Notes under the pieces: model-generated
What the model was told of the DNA's origin: nothing
Seen by the model: only the letters and a program-made list of their open reading frames with translations
Database searches by the model: none
Source: Entamoeba histolytica HM-1:IMSS
Lineage: Eukaryota; Evosea; Mastigamoebida; Endamoebidae
Reading direction: 5' to 3'
DNA: 64,000 nt
NCBI RefSeq assembly: GCF_000208925.1
Contig: NW_001914869.1
Location: forward strand, 1-64,000
Shown here: positions 41,929 through 52,900 of the stretch, in pieces
How the letters are laid out: each line of letters begins with the position of its first letter
Numbering within the stretch: position 1 is the stretch's first letter
Made by a program: the position numbers and the translations under genes

Positions 41929-44900
41929 ATGTCTTCACTCTCATCATCTAGCCATAGTGAAATAAGTCAAAAAGAAGAAAAAGAAATTGAGTTAAGAGAA
42001 AATAAAGAAATTGAAGAGAGAGTTGAAGGAACATATGAAATAGAAGAAATTGAAGAAGTTAAAAAGAAACACCCAAGTATTTTCAATTTAATATTTTTTA
42101 GAAGGTCATTTCCTCAAATTATTAAAGGAAGAAAAGGAAGTTTAAATGTTGAAGATATTGGACAAATGCCAAGTAATTTGAATATTGAAAAGTCATATGA
42201 TACATTATTAAAAACATGGGAAAAAGAAACTCAAAAGAAAAATCCATCTCTTATTCGTGCTGTTATCAAAAGAGAATGGTGGCCATTTTTATTATCATTT
42301 ATTGCAATTACTATTTCACAAATAGCAATGTTAATGTTTCCATTAATGCTTCAATTTATAGTTGCATGGGTAAAAGAAGATGAACCAAAGAAATGGCTTG
42401 GATTTGTATATTGTGGAATTATTTTAATTACTCAAATGATTGATAGTTTTGGGTATGAATTTTGTTGTAAATGGATATTTACTTTATCAATGAGAGTAAG
42501 AAATGGATTAATTGGGTTAATTTTTGAAAAAGCATTAAAATTAAATTCAGCAGGAATAGAAGATACAGGTAAATTAGTAAATTTAATGTCTAATGATGCA
42601 CAAGTTCTTGTAGAAGGACTTCCATCTGTAATTCTTGGAGGAGCTGCACCATTAATGTTTATATTAGTATATATTGCATTAGGAATAATAGTAAAGATAT
42701 GGTGTCTTGTTCCATTAGGAGTTATGGCAATATTTCTTATTTTAAATGGTATGTTTGGAAAAGGAATTGGAATATTTTATGATAAATTTGTTCATCATAA
42801 AGATAGAAGACTTGGATTTTTTGGAGAAATTATTCGTAATATTAAATTCATTAAATACAATAGTTGGGAAGAGTCAATGAAGAAAAGATTAAATAAACTT
42901 AGAAATACTGAATTAATTAGGTTAGTTTCTTTTGGTATGTTTAAAGGAGCATTAATTACATTAATGGTTGAAATTGGACCAACTATGTCATTTGCAATGT
43001 TCCTTACAATGGTACTTACTGAACAAGAATTTAAAATTGAAACTGTTTATTCATGTATGGCTATTTTTAATTGTATCAAATTACCATTTCAATCATTTGG
43101 ATATCTTATTGCTTGTTTAACAACAATTAAAGTATCATTAACAAGAATAAAGAATTTCTTATTAACACCAGAATTAAAACCAATTCCTATTTCAACAAAA
43201 CCAGATTCTGAATATGCTATTGAAATGAACGATGTTTGTTATAAATTTCCAGATGGAGAAACAGCATTTAGTTGTGATGAATTAAAAATTAAGAAAGGAG
43301 AATTAGTATGTGTTTTAGGTAGTGTTGGAAGTGGAAAATCATCATTTGTATTATCAATACTTAATGAATTAGAAAAAAGTGAAGGAGAATGTATTATAAA
43401 TGGAAGTGTTACATATGGATCACAAACTGCTTGGTTAATGAATACTACAGTCAGAGAGAATATATGTTTCTTATCACCATATAAAAAAGAACACTATGAC
43501 GAGTCTACTCATAATGCATGTTTAACAAGAGATTTACAAATATTAAGAGGAGGTGATATGTATGAAGTTGCAGAAAGAGGAGCTAATCTATCAGGTGGAC
43601 AAAGACAACGTATTTCTATTGCAAGAGCATTATATAATGCAAAAGATATTGTTATATTTGATGATCCATTATCAGCAGTTGATTTCCAAGTTGGGTCATT
43701 TATTTTTGAACATGCAATTGAAAAACAATTAGCAAATAAAACAAGAATTGTTGTTACTAATCAAACATATTTTATTGATAAAGCAGATAGAATTATTGTT
43801 ATTGAAAATAAGAAAATTGCATTTAATGGAAGTATTGAAGAATTAAGAAATTCCACTTTAGAAGCATCTCAATTTGTTAAAACTGTAAGTGCAAAAAAGA
43901 AAGATAATAATAAAAAAGAAGAACAAAAACAAGAAACAACTCCACAAGATGTTTGTGAAACAGTGATGGAAGAAGAACATAGAGAAAGAGGAAGAGTTGC
44001 ATGGAGTGTATATGGTAAATATTTAAGATTTGGAGGTATTTTATTTTTCTTAATATGTATGATCCCATTTATAATGAGAACAGGAGCATTAGTATGTTAT
44101 AATTATTTTATTTCACAATGGAGTAATGGTATTGATGATAGTCATTTACAAGGAGATACTAAATGGTTTTATGCACATTGTTATGCATATGCTTCAGAAT
44201 TTATATTAATGTATATTACAATTACAGCAATGATATTGTTTGGAGCATCGGCATCAAAATTTCTTCATATGGATTTAATCAAACGAATCTTTAAAACAAA
44301 ACTTGGATTTTTTGATGTTACACCATTAGGAAGAATTGTTAATTATTTTTCAAGAGATTTCCATTTAATTGATTCAAAAATTCCTTCACAAATTGATCAA
44401 TTCATTGGACAATGTTGTTCTTTATTAGCTACTTTTATTATTATTTTCATGGCAAGTTATATTTTAATTCCTATTGTTGTTATTGTTATTGTTGTATTTC
44501 TAATATTCCATACTTTCTTCATTAAAGCATCTATTGAAATGCAAAGATTGGAAGGTCTTACAAGATCCCCAATATTTATTCATTTTGATCAAACATTATT
44601 AGGATTAGCAACAATTAGAACATCAAATGGACAAGAAACATTCCTGAATACATTAATTAAGAAGATGAAAAATAATACATTATCATATTATACTCTTCAA
44701 ATGGCTAAAATATGGTATTCACAAAGATTAGAATGGATGGGATTTACAATTAGTACACTTACAGTACTTATTTTAGTAATTCTTAAATGTTGGTTTAATG
44801 TTGATACAGGTATGGCATCAGTTGCATTAATGAATGTAACAAGTATACCTGCATCAATTTGTATCTTTGCACAAAATATTGTTGAGCTTGAAATTACAAT

Positions 44901-46005
44901 GCAATCAACAGAAAGAGTTTTACAACTTCAAAACATTCCTGTTGAAGAAACAAAAGAAGTTATTCAAAATTATCAAGAAATACCAGAGGATTGGCCAAAA
45001 GAAGGAAAGATTGAATTAAAGGGATATCAATTTAGATATCGTGAAGGATTACCATTAGTTTTAAAAGGAGTAGATGCTGTTATCAATGATAAAGAAAAAA
45101 TAGGTATTGTTGGAAGAACAGGAAGTGGAAAATCAACAATGATGGCAGGATTGTTTAGAATTGAAGAACCTGCAGGTGGGTCAATTCTTGTTGATGGAAT
45201 TGATACTACAACAATTCCTATGCATACATTAAGATCAAGAATGTGTATTTTACCACAAGAAGCAACTATGTTTAGTGGAACAATTAGAGAAAATCTTGAT
45301 CCTACATTCCAAAAGAGTGATGAAGAAATGAAACATGTATTAGAATTGGTTAATGTAAATAAAGAATTGGATTATATAGTTACAGAAAATGGAGAAAATT
45401 TCTCACTTGGAGAACGTCAAATGATTTGTATGGCAAGAGCATTATTAAAGGGAGCTAAAATATTAATTATGGATGAAGCAACTGCATCAATTGATATTCA
45501 AACAGATATTATGATTCAAGAAATGGTTAGAAAGAATTTCAAAAAATGTACAACATTAACTATTGCACATAGACTACATTCAATCATGGATTCTAATCGA
45601 GTTATGGTATTTGATGATGGTCATTTAATGGAAATGGATACTCCAATTAATTTGATTGAACAAGAAACAACAATCTTCAATAATTTGGTTCAACAATCAG
45701 GATGTGCTGAAGAACTTAAACGATTAGCAAAAGGAGAAGCATCTATTGCTGAAACATTAAAAGCTGAAGATGCAAAAAAGAAAAAACAAGAAAATGAATC
45801 ATCAGACTCAACTGAAAAGCCAACAGAATTGATTGACTTAAATACACCATCTGCAAGTCCAATGCCACTTGATGGAACAGTAACCAATAAAGATAAATCC
45901 CCATTACTCAATTTAAATACACCAACAGTAAGTCCATTACCACAACATGTAAACGATAAGAGTGAATCGGTAAGTGAAGGTAGTAACAATTCTTCATCAG
46001 AATAA
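41929..46005 (+). CDS. ABC transporter, ABCC (multidrug-resistance-protein) subfamily
   Basis: 1358 residues, full transporter TMD1-NBD1-TMD2-NBD2 without the extra N-terminal TMD0. NBD1 has Walker A GSVGSGKSS (about 463), signature LSGGQRQR (about 553) and Walker B IVIFDDPLSAVD. NBD2 has Walker A GRTGSGKST (about 1061), a modified signature FSLGERQ and Walker B ILIMDEATASID with the catalytic Glu. Asp instead of Glu after Walker B in NBD1 is the typical ABCC asymmetry: site 1 binds ATP but hydrolyses it poorly. The first ~95 residues are charged and cytosolic, and the C-terminus has two copies of a LNTPxxSPxP motif. Likely exports glutathione conjugates or organic anions; the substrate is not readable. 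Intronless. Confidence 0.93.
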   Translation: MSSLSSSSHSEISQKEEKEIELRENKEIEERVEGTYEIEEIEEVKKKHPSIFNLIFFRRSFPQIIKGRKGSLNVEDIGQMPSNLNIEKSYDTLLKTWEKETQKKNPSLIRAVIKREWWPFLLSFIAITISQIAMLMFPLMLQFIVAWVKEDEPKKWLGFVYCGIILITQMIDSFGYEFCCKWIFTLSMRVRNGLIGLIFEKALKLNSAGIEDTGKLVNLMSNDAQVLVEGLPSVILGGAAPLMFILVYIALGIIVKIWCLVPLGVMAIFLILNGMFGKGIGIFYDKFVHHKDRRLGFFGEIIRNIKFIKYNSWEESMKKRLNKLRNTELIRLVSFGMFKGALITLMVEIGPTMSFAMFLTMVLTEQEFKIETVYSCMAIFNCIKLPFQSFGYLIACLTTIKVSLTRIKNFLLTPELKPIPISTKPDSEYAIEMNDVCYKFPDGETAFSCDELKIKKGELVCVLGSVGSGKSSFVLSILNELEKSEGECIINGSVTYGSQTAWLMNTTVRENICFLSPYKKEHYDESTHNACLTRDLQILRGGDMYEVAERGANLSGGQRQRISIARALYNAKDIVIFDDPLSAVDFQVGSFIFEHAIEKQLANKTRIVVTNQTYFIDKADRIIVIENKKIAFNGSIEELRNSTLEASQFVKTVSAKKKDNNKKEEQKQETTPQDVCETVMEEEHRERGRVAWSVYGKYLRFGGILFFLICMIPFIMRTGALVCYNYFISQWSNGIDDSHLQGDTKWFYAHCYAYASEFILMYITITAMILFGASASKFLHMDLIKRIFKTKLGFFDVTPLGRIVNYFSRDFHLIDSKIPSQIDQFIGQCCSLLATFIIIFMASYILIPIVVIVIVVFLIFHTFFIKASIEMQRLEGLTRSPIFIHFDQTLLGLATIRTSNGQETFLNTLIKKMKNNTLSYYTLQMAKIWYSQRLEWMGFTISTLTVLILVILKCWFNVDTGMASVALMNVTSIPASICIFAQNIVELEITMQSTERVLQLQNIPVEETKEVIQNYQEIPEDWPKEGKIELKGYQFRYREGLPLVLKGVDAVINDKEKIGIVGRTGSGKSTMMAGLFRIEEPAGGSILVDGIDTTTIPMHTLRSRMCILPQEATMFSGTIRENLDPTFQKSDEEMKHVLELVNVNKELDYIVTENGENFSLGERQMICMARALLKGAKILIMDEATASIDIQTDIMIQEMVRKNFKKCTTLTIAHRLHSIMDSNRVMVFDDGHLMEMDTPINLIEQETTIFNNLVQQSGCAEELKRLAKGEASIAETLKAEDAKKKKQENESSDSTEKPTELIDLNTPSASPMPLDGTVTNKDKSPLLNLNTPTVSPLPQHVNDKSESVSEGSNNSSSE

Positions 46006-47313
46006 ATTGATTGGTTTTGTTTTAATTAATGGTTTATGATAAAAATAAATGCAATTTCTAAAGAATATTCATTCTTTTGTTTTTTGTATCATGTTCTTAT
46101 TGATTACTTACTTTGTTTTATTATTGACGGAAGAAAATAAAACAAATACATACTGACTCTAATAAAATATTTCCAATTAATGATAAAGTAAAACAAAAAT
46201 ATGATAAAAATACTTAATAACATGTGTTTATTCTTTATTGAATTATTTTAATAGACAAATATCGAAAAATAACACTTTAATTAACTTTTATATGAAAATG
46301 AATAACTTTCTAGTAAAAACAATGTTGTTGATAAATATCTTAACTAGTCAATACCAAGTATTAATAAAATAAAAAGATTAAAAGATAATTATGAAATACA
46401 TTATTTGTGATTCACTACTAGTTAAACTTGTATTGGATTATTTTGAAAATTAACTTATTTGACACAGAAAAGAAATGTAATAAATTGTTTACTATTCATT
46501 TAATCTATGTGAGCATATTCTAAAATGAAGATTACTTATAAACTCTGATAATCTATTATATAAACTTTTACATCTTATTTTTAAAATAAACTTACAAATA
46601 AGTATCTTCAATAAATATTACTTTCATTTAAAGGAAAGAAAACAAAAGTAAAATACTAACTTTTAGTTATACTTTACCACTTTCTTTAATGTTTTTCATT
46701 TAATTGGTTTTAAATTCCTTATTGTATGAATGTATCCATAAAACACCCTTAAGTTTAGTTAATTTAAATGAACCTTATAACAATCTAAATAAACATACCT
46801 ACTTTAATACAGTTGCAATATCTCTAAAGTATTATTTTTTCTTTTTTCAACTTCTTTTTCTTCAAAACTCTATTCTTTTATTTAAACCAAAGCCATCTGT
46901 ATTATTTCTCTTTCAGTTATTTAAGTATTTTTTTATTAGTCTTAAAAATACTCCAATCATTCCCTCTAGCCTTCACATACTAACCCATACAAAATTTGAA
47001 CTTTTGTCTTTACTTGTACAGATTTGTCTTTAAAAATAATTAATTCATTGTCTCTCAATAACACACCCTTTATTTTGAATTTATTATCTTATCAATTTTA
47101 TTACTCGATTCTGTAGGTTGATTGTTAAATTTGATTAAACTCAAAAACCATGTTAGTTTTTGAAAAAAATAAAGAATCGAGTAAAAAGTTAATTACAACC
47201 CATAAGAAAAAGATTCAGTCCAATAAATTAATATCATCCCAGAGAATTACTGAGGCAAAAACAAAAAAGTTTTAAAAATTTAATTTATAAATTATGACAA
47301 TAGAATAGAGATA
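46006..47313. other. AT-rich spacer with one inverted repeat
   Basis: About 1.3 kb between the convergent ABCC and SLBP genes. A frame of about 110 codons at 46704-47033 starts with TTG and is Phe/Leu-rich low complexity, not a gene. A 12-bp inverted repeat sits at 47101-47184. Nothing else was seen. Confidence 0.5.
47101..47184. repeat. inverted repeat, 12-bp perfect arms
   Basis: TTACTCGATTCT at 47101-47112 and its exact complement AGAATCGAGTAA at 47173-47184, with a 60-nt spacer. Arms of this GC content are unlikely by chance in such AT-rich sequence. They lie about 130 bp beyond the SLBP stop codon, so a 3'-end hairpin or protein-binding site is possible. Confidence 0.5.
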
Positions 47314-47964
47314 TTACTCCAAATCATCAAAAGTTAAGGAACGAGGAATGTAATTACTATCTAACATTCTAGCTCTATGAATTGGTTCAGTGGATGGGAC
47401 TTTTAATTTATTTGGAGTAGCATTAATTACAACAAGTCTCTTTCTGACTTCATCCAGTTCTTCTTTGGTTTTAATATCATCGAATGCATGAAGTGCTCTT
47501 CTCCACTTTCTTACTTGACCATCCCAAGACCTTTTAGAACAAGACTGATGAATATCAGGAGTTTTAGGGTCTCCACGAATTCTTTCAGAAACTGGAACAA
47601 ATTTCACATAATTAGCATATCCTTCAGTAACTTTTCCATAGGAAACTTGTTTATGTCGAGTATCTAATTTCTTTGGGTCTTCCTCTGATTTAATAATTCT
47701 TTTACAAGGAGTTTTATAAGGGACTTCTGACTTCTCAGAAAGAGCACAAATAACAGCAAGAGGGAGAGTGTATGGGACAGCAGAGGATTTAAATGAAAGA
47801 AGATCACTAATTGAGTATATGTACTGTTTTCTAGATTTATATGGTTCTGCATCTAATACAAGTGATGGCCTATTAATGGTAACAGTTTTATTAACAGCCA
47901 CTCTTGGTACATTAGGTTGGATAGTTCGAAATGCACGTCTCAAAGGTTGAGTTGAAGAACTCAT
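47314..47964 (-). CDS. SLBP: histone mRNA stem-loop binding protein (SLBP)
   Basis: 216 residues. The RNA-binding domain at about 99-161 (RHKQVSYGKVTEGYANYVKF, DPKTPDI, KRSWDGQVRKWRRALHAFD) matches animal SLBP ([46 protein letters not shown]). It keeps the Tyr/Gly/Lys block, the phospho-acceptor Thr of the PKTP turn (T134) and the SWD...W...AL core. SLBP binds the 3' hairpin of histone mRNA and controls its processing, translation and decay. The N-terminal region is unique and contains YSISDLL (50-56), which fits the eIF4E-binding pattern Y-x4-L-Phi. No zinc or nuclease domain. It diverges from the thymidine-kinase-like gene across a ~530-bp spacer. Confidence 0.88.
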   Translation of the reverse strand: MSSSTQPLRRAFRTIQPNVPRVAVNKTVTINRPSLVLDAEPYKSRKQYIYSISDLLSFKSSAVPYTLPLAVICALSEKSEVPYKTPCKRIIKSEEDPKKLDTRHKQVSYGKVTEGYANYVKFVPVSERIRGDPKTPDIHQSCSKRSWDGQVRKWRRALHAFDDIKTKEELDEVRKRLVVINATPNKLKVPSTEPIHRARMLDSNYIPRSLTFDDLE

Positions 47965-48029
47965 GACTGAATCGAACTAACAATTCTTTGGGCAACTATT
48001 TATATCTCACAATCTTATTATTACCAGAT

Positions 48030-48375
48030 CTAGGGTTTGTTTCATTATTTTTACAAGAAAGAGAAAAAATTTTGTTTTTCCTTTTATAGTTTTTGTTAAC
48101 AAGGTGACATTAACAAGAGTATCACTTAGCTCACCTTTATCCTTTGGGGAGACTTTTAAGTGAGACCTAAACAATACCTTATCTCAGATAGCTATTGTTG
48201 TTAATTGATTTCTTAGATGGTAATTTATTAGATTTTGCAAGGGGTTTCTCTTCGAGGTTTTCGTTATAAAAATTTCCCTTTTCATATCTGTTTTGGATAG
48301 CGTCGATTGTCACGCATTTCAAATTGATAGTTTAAGGAAAACTATTAAAAAACTATAAAGTATAGTTTTTTTTTC
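48030..48375 (+). other. compositional island, candidate noncoding RNA
   Basis: Between the divergent SLBP and thymidine-kinase-like genes the base composition becomes clearly less AT-rich for about 300 bp. It contains a 7-bp stem (AAGGTGA 48101-48107 with TCACCTT 48131-48137) and ends in a hairpin (AACTATA-AAG-TATAGTT, 48351-48367) followed by a T run, as at an RNA 3' end. No long start-initiated frame is present on either strand. I could not match it to tRNA, U1-U6, SRP or RNase P/MRP cores with confidence. It could instead be an unusual promoter region. Confidence 0.3.
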
Positions 48376-48497
48376 TTATCAATTTTTTTAATTTTTTTAC
48401 TTTTAAAAAAAAAGAAAAAATACATTACTTGATACAATGAGACGAAAAGACAAACATATATATATGGTAGTAAGACTTATGAAGAAAAATTAGGAAA

Positions 48498-49193
48498 ATG
48501 GCTAGGCTTGTGCTTATATATGATACTTATGAACCCACAGTCAACATGTTAATGAAAAAAGAAATGTTCAATGTCAGTTCAAAAAAATTTGTACTTTTTG
48601 AACCGTTTGATTTTGCAAATGACAATGAACTTGATATATCTCAAGAATTACGTGTTAATGAAGACAGATCAATCCAAAGTGCTAAGTTATTTGAAATTAA
48701 AACAGATGAAAAACCAATTCCATTCTTTAAAAACACAAAATCACCGTTTGAAGGAATTGCAACTGCTTGTGTAAAAAAGTTGAGCCAGATTTATAAACTT
48801 CATTTTGACTATATTTTCATCAGAAGGGCTGAAAAAATAGAGGGATTATTTCCATTTATTGATAGGATGTTAGACAGTGGTAAGACAGTTGTTGTCTGTG
48901 GTGTTATTTCCTATAAATTAAAAGAGAATAAAGCCTTGTTTTCGTTAATCCCTTATGCATCGAAAGTTTGTATAAAAAGAACAAATTGTACTTTTTGTAA
49001 TGCCAAATCAACATATATTTTCAAAGAAAATGAGACATCGATAATTCCATTATGCAGAGAGTGTTTGAAACACCGACGCCCATTGAATAATATGTCAATA
49101 CTGGATTTTGTTTCCAAAAAATCAGAAGCAAATTCATGTAATGAGAAGAAGGCTAAAAAGTCTCAATCAAATATCAAAGAAAATTTAGTTTAA
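48498..49193 (+). CDS. thymidine-kinase-fold protein lacking the ATP-binding loop (likely pseudoenzyme)
   Basis: 231 residues. From about 95 on it follows type II thymidine kinase: FDYIFIRR... (Walker B strand), FIDRMLDSGKTVVVCGV, LFSLIPYASKVCIK and a zinc ribbon of two CxxC pairs (CTFC, CREC). At the N-terminus LVLIYDTYEPTVN aligns with LxLIYGPMFSGKT, so the P-loop Gly-x4-Gly-Lys-Thr is gone. The DEAQF Walker B acidic motif reads RRAEK. Without the P-loop Lys and catalytic acid it should not phosphorylate thymidine. The fold and zinc ribbon are kept and the frame is intact, so a structural or regulatory role is likely. A charged Lys/Ser tail (about 195-231) is extra. Whether an active paralog exists elsewhere in the genome is not visible. 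Confidence 0.72.
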   Translation: MARLVLIYDTYEPTVNMLMKKEMFNVSSKKFVLFEPFDFANDNELDISQELRVNEDRSIQSAKLFEIKTDEKPIPFFKNTKSPFEGIATACVKKLSQIYKLHFDYIFIRRAEKIEGLFPFIDRMLDSGKTVVVCGVISYKLKENKALFSLIPYASKVCIKRTNCTFCNAKSTYIFKENETSIIPLCRECLKHRRPLNNMSILDFVSKKSEANSCNEKKAKKSQSNIKENLV

Positions 49194-49559
49194 TCACAAA
49201 TTTACATTTTTAATTTTTCTCTCTCTTTTTAATGTTTCTGTTATGAGTCATTTATTTTTAAGAAAATTATCTCTCACTTCGAATCTTAGTTTAAAAGAAG
49301 CTTCGTTAATGTAGAATTGAAAAAACTGTAAAAAAACTTCGATAAATTATTTTTTTAGTAGATTTATATTTATGAGAATGATAAAATAACTTCTCAAGAA
49401 GTGGAAGTTCAATTAAAAAAAGTAAAAAAAACCTTTGAAAATTTCATAATTTGACTATTATCATTATAGTTTGATTTAAGAATGTGTCGTTACTATTTTA
49501 TTTAGTTATTATTTAAAAAAAACCAAAACATTACCTAAATAATATAATGGATAAACAAG
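49194..49559. other. AT-rich spacer with no gene seen
   Basis: About 370 bp between two convergent genes, with stops in all frames. No RNA gene, exon or repeat was recognised. Confidence 0.5.
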
Positions 49560-49760
49560 TCAATGCCCAAATTTTGATTCATCTATGTCAGGTGTTTGAC
49601 ATGGGCTTGGAGTATCACTACAAACAAATTCAGAATTTTTGAGTTGGGCAGAAAAACGTTTAAGGCAAGCCGTTTGAGGGTTTTTTCTATTAAACACTAA
49701 AGAAGATCTTTTTGTTGATTGACGTTTAATAGAAACTGTGCCAGGATACATTCTGCTCAT
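49560..49760 (-). CDS. small basic protein of unknown function (66 residues)
   Basis: ATG-initiated at 49760. The sequence is basic and Ser/Thr-rich with SLVFNRKNPQTACLKRFSAQ in the middle and a Pro/Ser/Thr-rich end with two SP/TP-type sites, finishing DESKFGH. Codon use and the absence of low complexity suggest a real gene; no family is recognised. KRFSAQL resembles an RxL-type docking motif, but that is weak. It could alternatively be one exon of a longer spliced gene, but no GTTTGT border was found near either end. Confidence 0.45.
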   Translation of the reverse strand: MSRMYPGTVSIKRQSTKRSSLVFNRKNPQTACLKRFSAQLKNSEFVCSDTPSPCQTPDIDESKFGH

Positions 49761-49976
49761 TCAACAATGAAATAACCTTAAAGAGTTCTAGAAATAGTAC
49801 TTAAGTAATGATGGTTGTCGAAAAACTAATTATAGAAATATATTTAATATTTAGAGATTTTTCTATAGAAAAATCTATTTAAAAGAAAAAAGGGAAGAAG
49901 AAATTTAGTGAATACTTGACATTACTAATTGAGATTTGTCTCAAAAAAAAAATATATATATATAATTAATAATGAA

Positions 49977-52900
49977 TCAATTCATTCCTATACTCAATAA
50001 ATCAATAACTTGTTCAATGTTATATCTTTCTGAAGGATTTTGTTTCCAACAATTTTGGATAATCAAAAAGTACCATTCAGGCATTCCAGAAGCGATTTCT
50101 AATCTATTCCCTTGCATAACATATTCCGCAATATTCCATGGATATTTAAATACATTCTCTGGATAAGGACGGTCCCATTTAAATGTTTCATACATCAATA
50201 TAGAGAAAGAAAAAATATCTGCTGATTCAGTGTATTTCTCTTGATTCAATATTTCAGGTGCCATATAAATAGGCGTGCCAACTCCCTTAGTAAAGGTCAT
50301 ATTTGCTTTCATTGAATTAATATTTCTTGATGATCCAAAGTCTGTTAACTTAGCATTAACTTCAATTCCATCATCTAATGAGAAAATTAAAACGTTGTCT
50401 GGTTTGATATCACGGTGAATAATTCCATTAAAATGAAGATATTGAACTCCTTTAGCTGCGTCAATGACTAATTTCATTCTCATATGTTCATTTGGTTTTG
50501 AGTGTTTTTTTATTAATGATTGTAACGAACCCATATCTACATATTCTGTAACGAGGCAAATTTTTGTTGGAATAAATACTGCACCATAGAAATGAACAAT
50601 ATACTCACATCTGAATTTATCTAACATTGCAACTTCTTTATTAAATTCTTCCATTGCTTCTTCATCATCTCCCATTTTCATTTTCTTAATAGCAACTTTA
50701 TTTCCTTGAAATGTTCCTTTGAAAACAACTCCAAATGACCCTTCTCCAATTTGTTTCTCTTCTTGAATCTCATCATAGTCAAGTCTAGTAGACACAACAG
50801 TGGCTGCATATATTTGAATACTCTCGTTTGTTCTTTTATTATTTTTTAAATCAAATAATGTTATTTGAAGTCGTTCTTTGATAGTACAAGTACATAATGG
50901 TGTAATATATATTTCAGCTTCAAATGCTTCACCTTTTTTCAAAGTTATTTGTTCAGGATTACATCGTAATGTATATTTACTATCAATTTCATCTACAGTC
51001 ATAAAGGTAAGTTGAATTGTTCTGTTATATCCATTTCCAATACAAATAATGTCTCGAGACTCTTCATTGACTGGTAATTCATTTCCATCTTTTTCATATC
51101 CACCACATCCAAAATTTGCTAGTCTTTTATTTACAAGAATTTGACATCTACCACTTAATGGAATCCATTCTATATTTGATTTGTTCATTTGGAAGTGTGA
51201 AACCTGATTTTTTTGTTCTTTAATAACATGTTTTATACTAATTCTTTTAATCGTTTTTCTAACAATAAATATAATAAGTACAATAAATATAATAAAGAAT
51301 ATTATTCCTCCAATAATCACCAATACAATAACCCACCAAACTGGTGAACTCTTACACTCTTTTCCATCAACTGAATACCAGAAATCACATTTATTACAAA
51401 CATTATTTTCAGCACTAACACAATGAGAGAATTGTGAATAATAAATACACTTATAATCACTATCTAAAATAAAATCTTTATTACATAGATTACATCTTCC
51501 ATTTTGTTTATTACAACTCTTACAGTTATTAGTTGTCTGATCACAAGATAAACATGTGTAACCATTTAAGAAATATCCATCTTCACATACCTCACATCCA
51601 AATCTATTTGTAGTCTCACAATTAGAAAGTAAACTTATTGAAAGACATTGTTGTGTTTTTATGTCAAAATAATAATTGTCTATGCACTTTAAACAACTGC
51701 CTGTATTTGCAGTTGTACATGAAACACAATTATCAATACATTTTGTACATCCTTTTCCATCTCTATAATATCCATCATTACAAATAGCACATTGTTGAGA
51801 ACCATCACTGGTTATCATCATCTTACAATTTGTAGTTTCAGAAATAACACATGATTCACCTTGAAGAACATATCCAGACTGACATTCATAACATGAGTTT
51901 TGTGAATTAACACATTTAGAACAAGTGGCGTTACATGGCAAACACTTGATTTGATTATTGTAATATCCGTCAATACAACTTCGACATACACTTTGTGTAT
52001 ATAAGGAACAAAACTCATCACTTTGTTCTGAGCATATTGTGTTTCCATCAGTGGTTGTTAATAAATAATATTTTTCTGCTGATTCTGAGAACAAACACTC
52101 AACACATGTTCCATCATTATTAGTTTTTAAACAATGTTCTATTCCACTAACACAATCCTTTCCATTAAAATATTTAGATGAATCATCACAGCTTAAACAT
52201 GTAGATTTTGATACTTGCTTACATGAAACTGACTCTTTAGAAACACACGTTCCACTAGTTGTCATGATATAACCATCAGCACAACTACTACAAACAACGT
52301 TATTTGAAACAGAATAACAAGTCATACAATGTAATTCACCAGAATTACATGAACTACATGTAGAAGTTTCTGATAAATAATATCCTGGTAAACATTGAAT
52401 AATTCCTGAATTACTTACATTAATTGAATTAGAAGTAACACTACATGTTGTTGAACTTTTAATTGCATTAGCACTTATATTACAAATGTCACAATTTGTA
52501 TTATCTTGACATAAATAACAACCATCCACACATGACGTAGAACAACCTGTATGATCACTGTCTATCATCTTCCCTTGAGGACATTTCAAACAAATATTAT
52601 TCTTTGAGAAAGAGCATACTGCAAAATTTTGAATACATTTTTTTTCATCTGATTTATCATTTATGTAATTGTCTTCACAAATAAAGCATTGACTTGAATC
52701 ACACGTTAGACATTTTTGTCCACAAGGAAGACAATTCCCATTTTCTATATAAAACCCAGTGTTACACCTTAAACAGTACTTACCATTAGGAGAAATAATT
52801 ATACAGTTATGAACATCTGTTGATGACACAACAATACAACTTCCATCAGAATTAAATCCATACCTACACTTCTTACACTTCATTCCAGTTGGTGTTGAAT

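Noticed and set aside
46704..47033. 109-codon open frame
   Set aside because: It starts with TTG, is Phe/Leu/Tyr low complexity from T-rich DNA, and has no recognisable domain.
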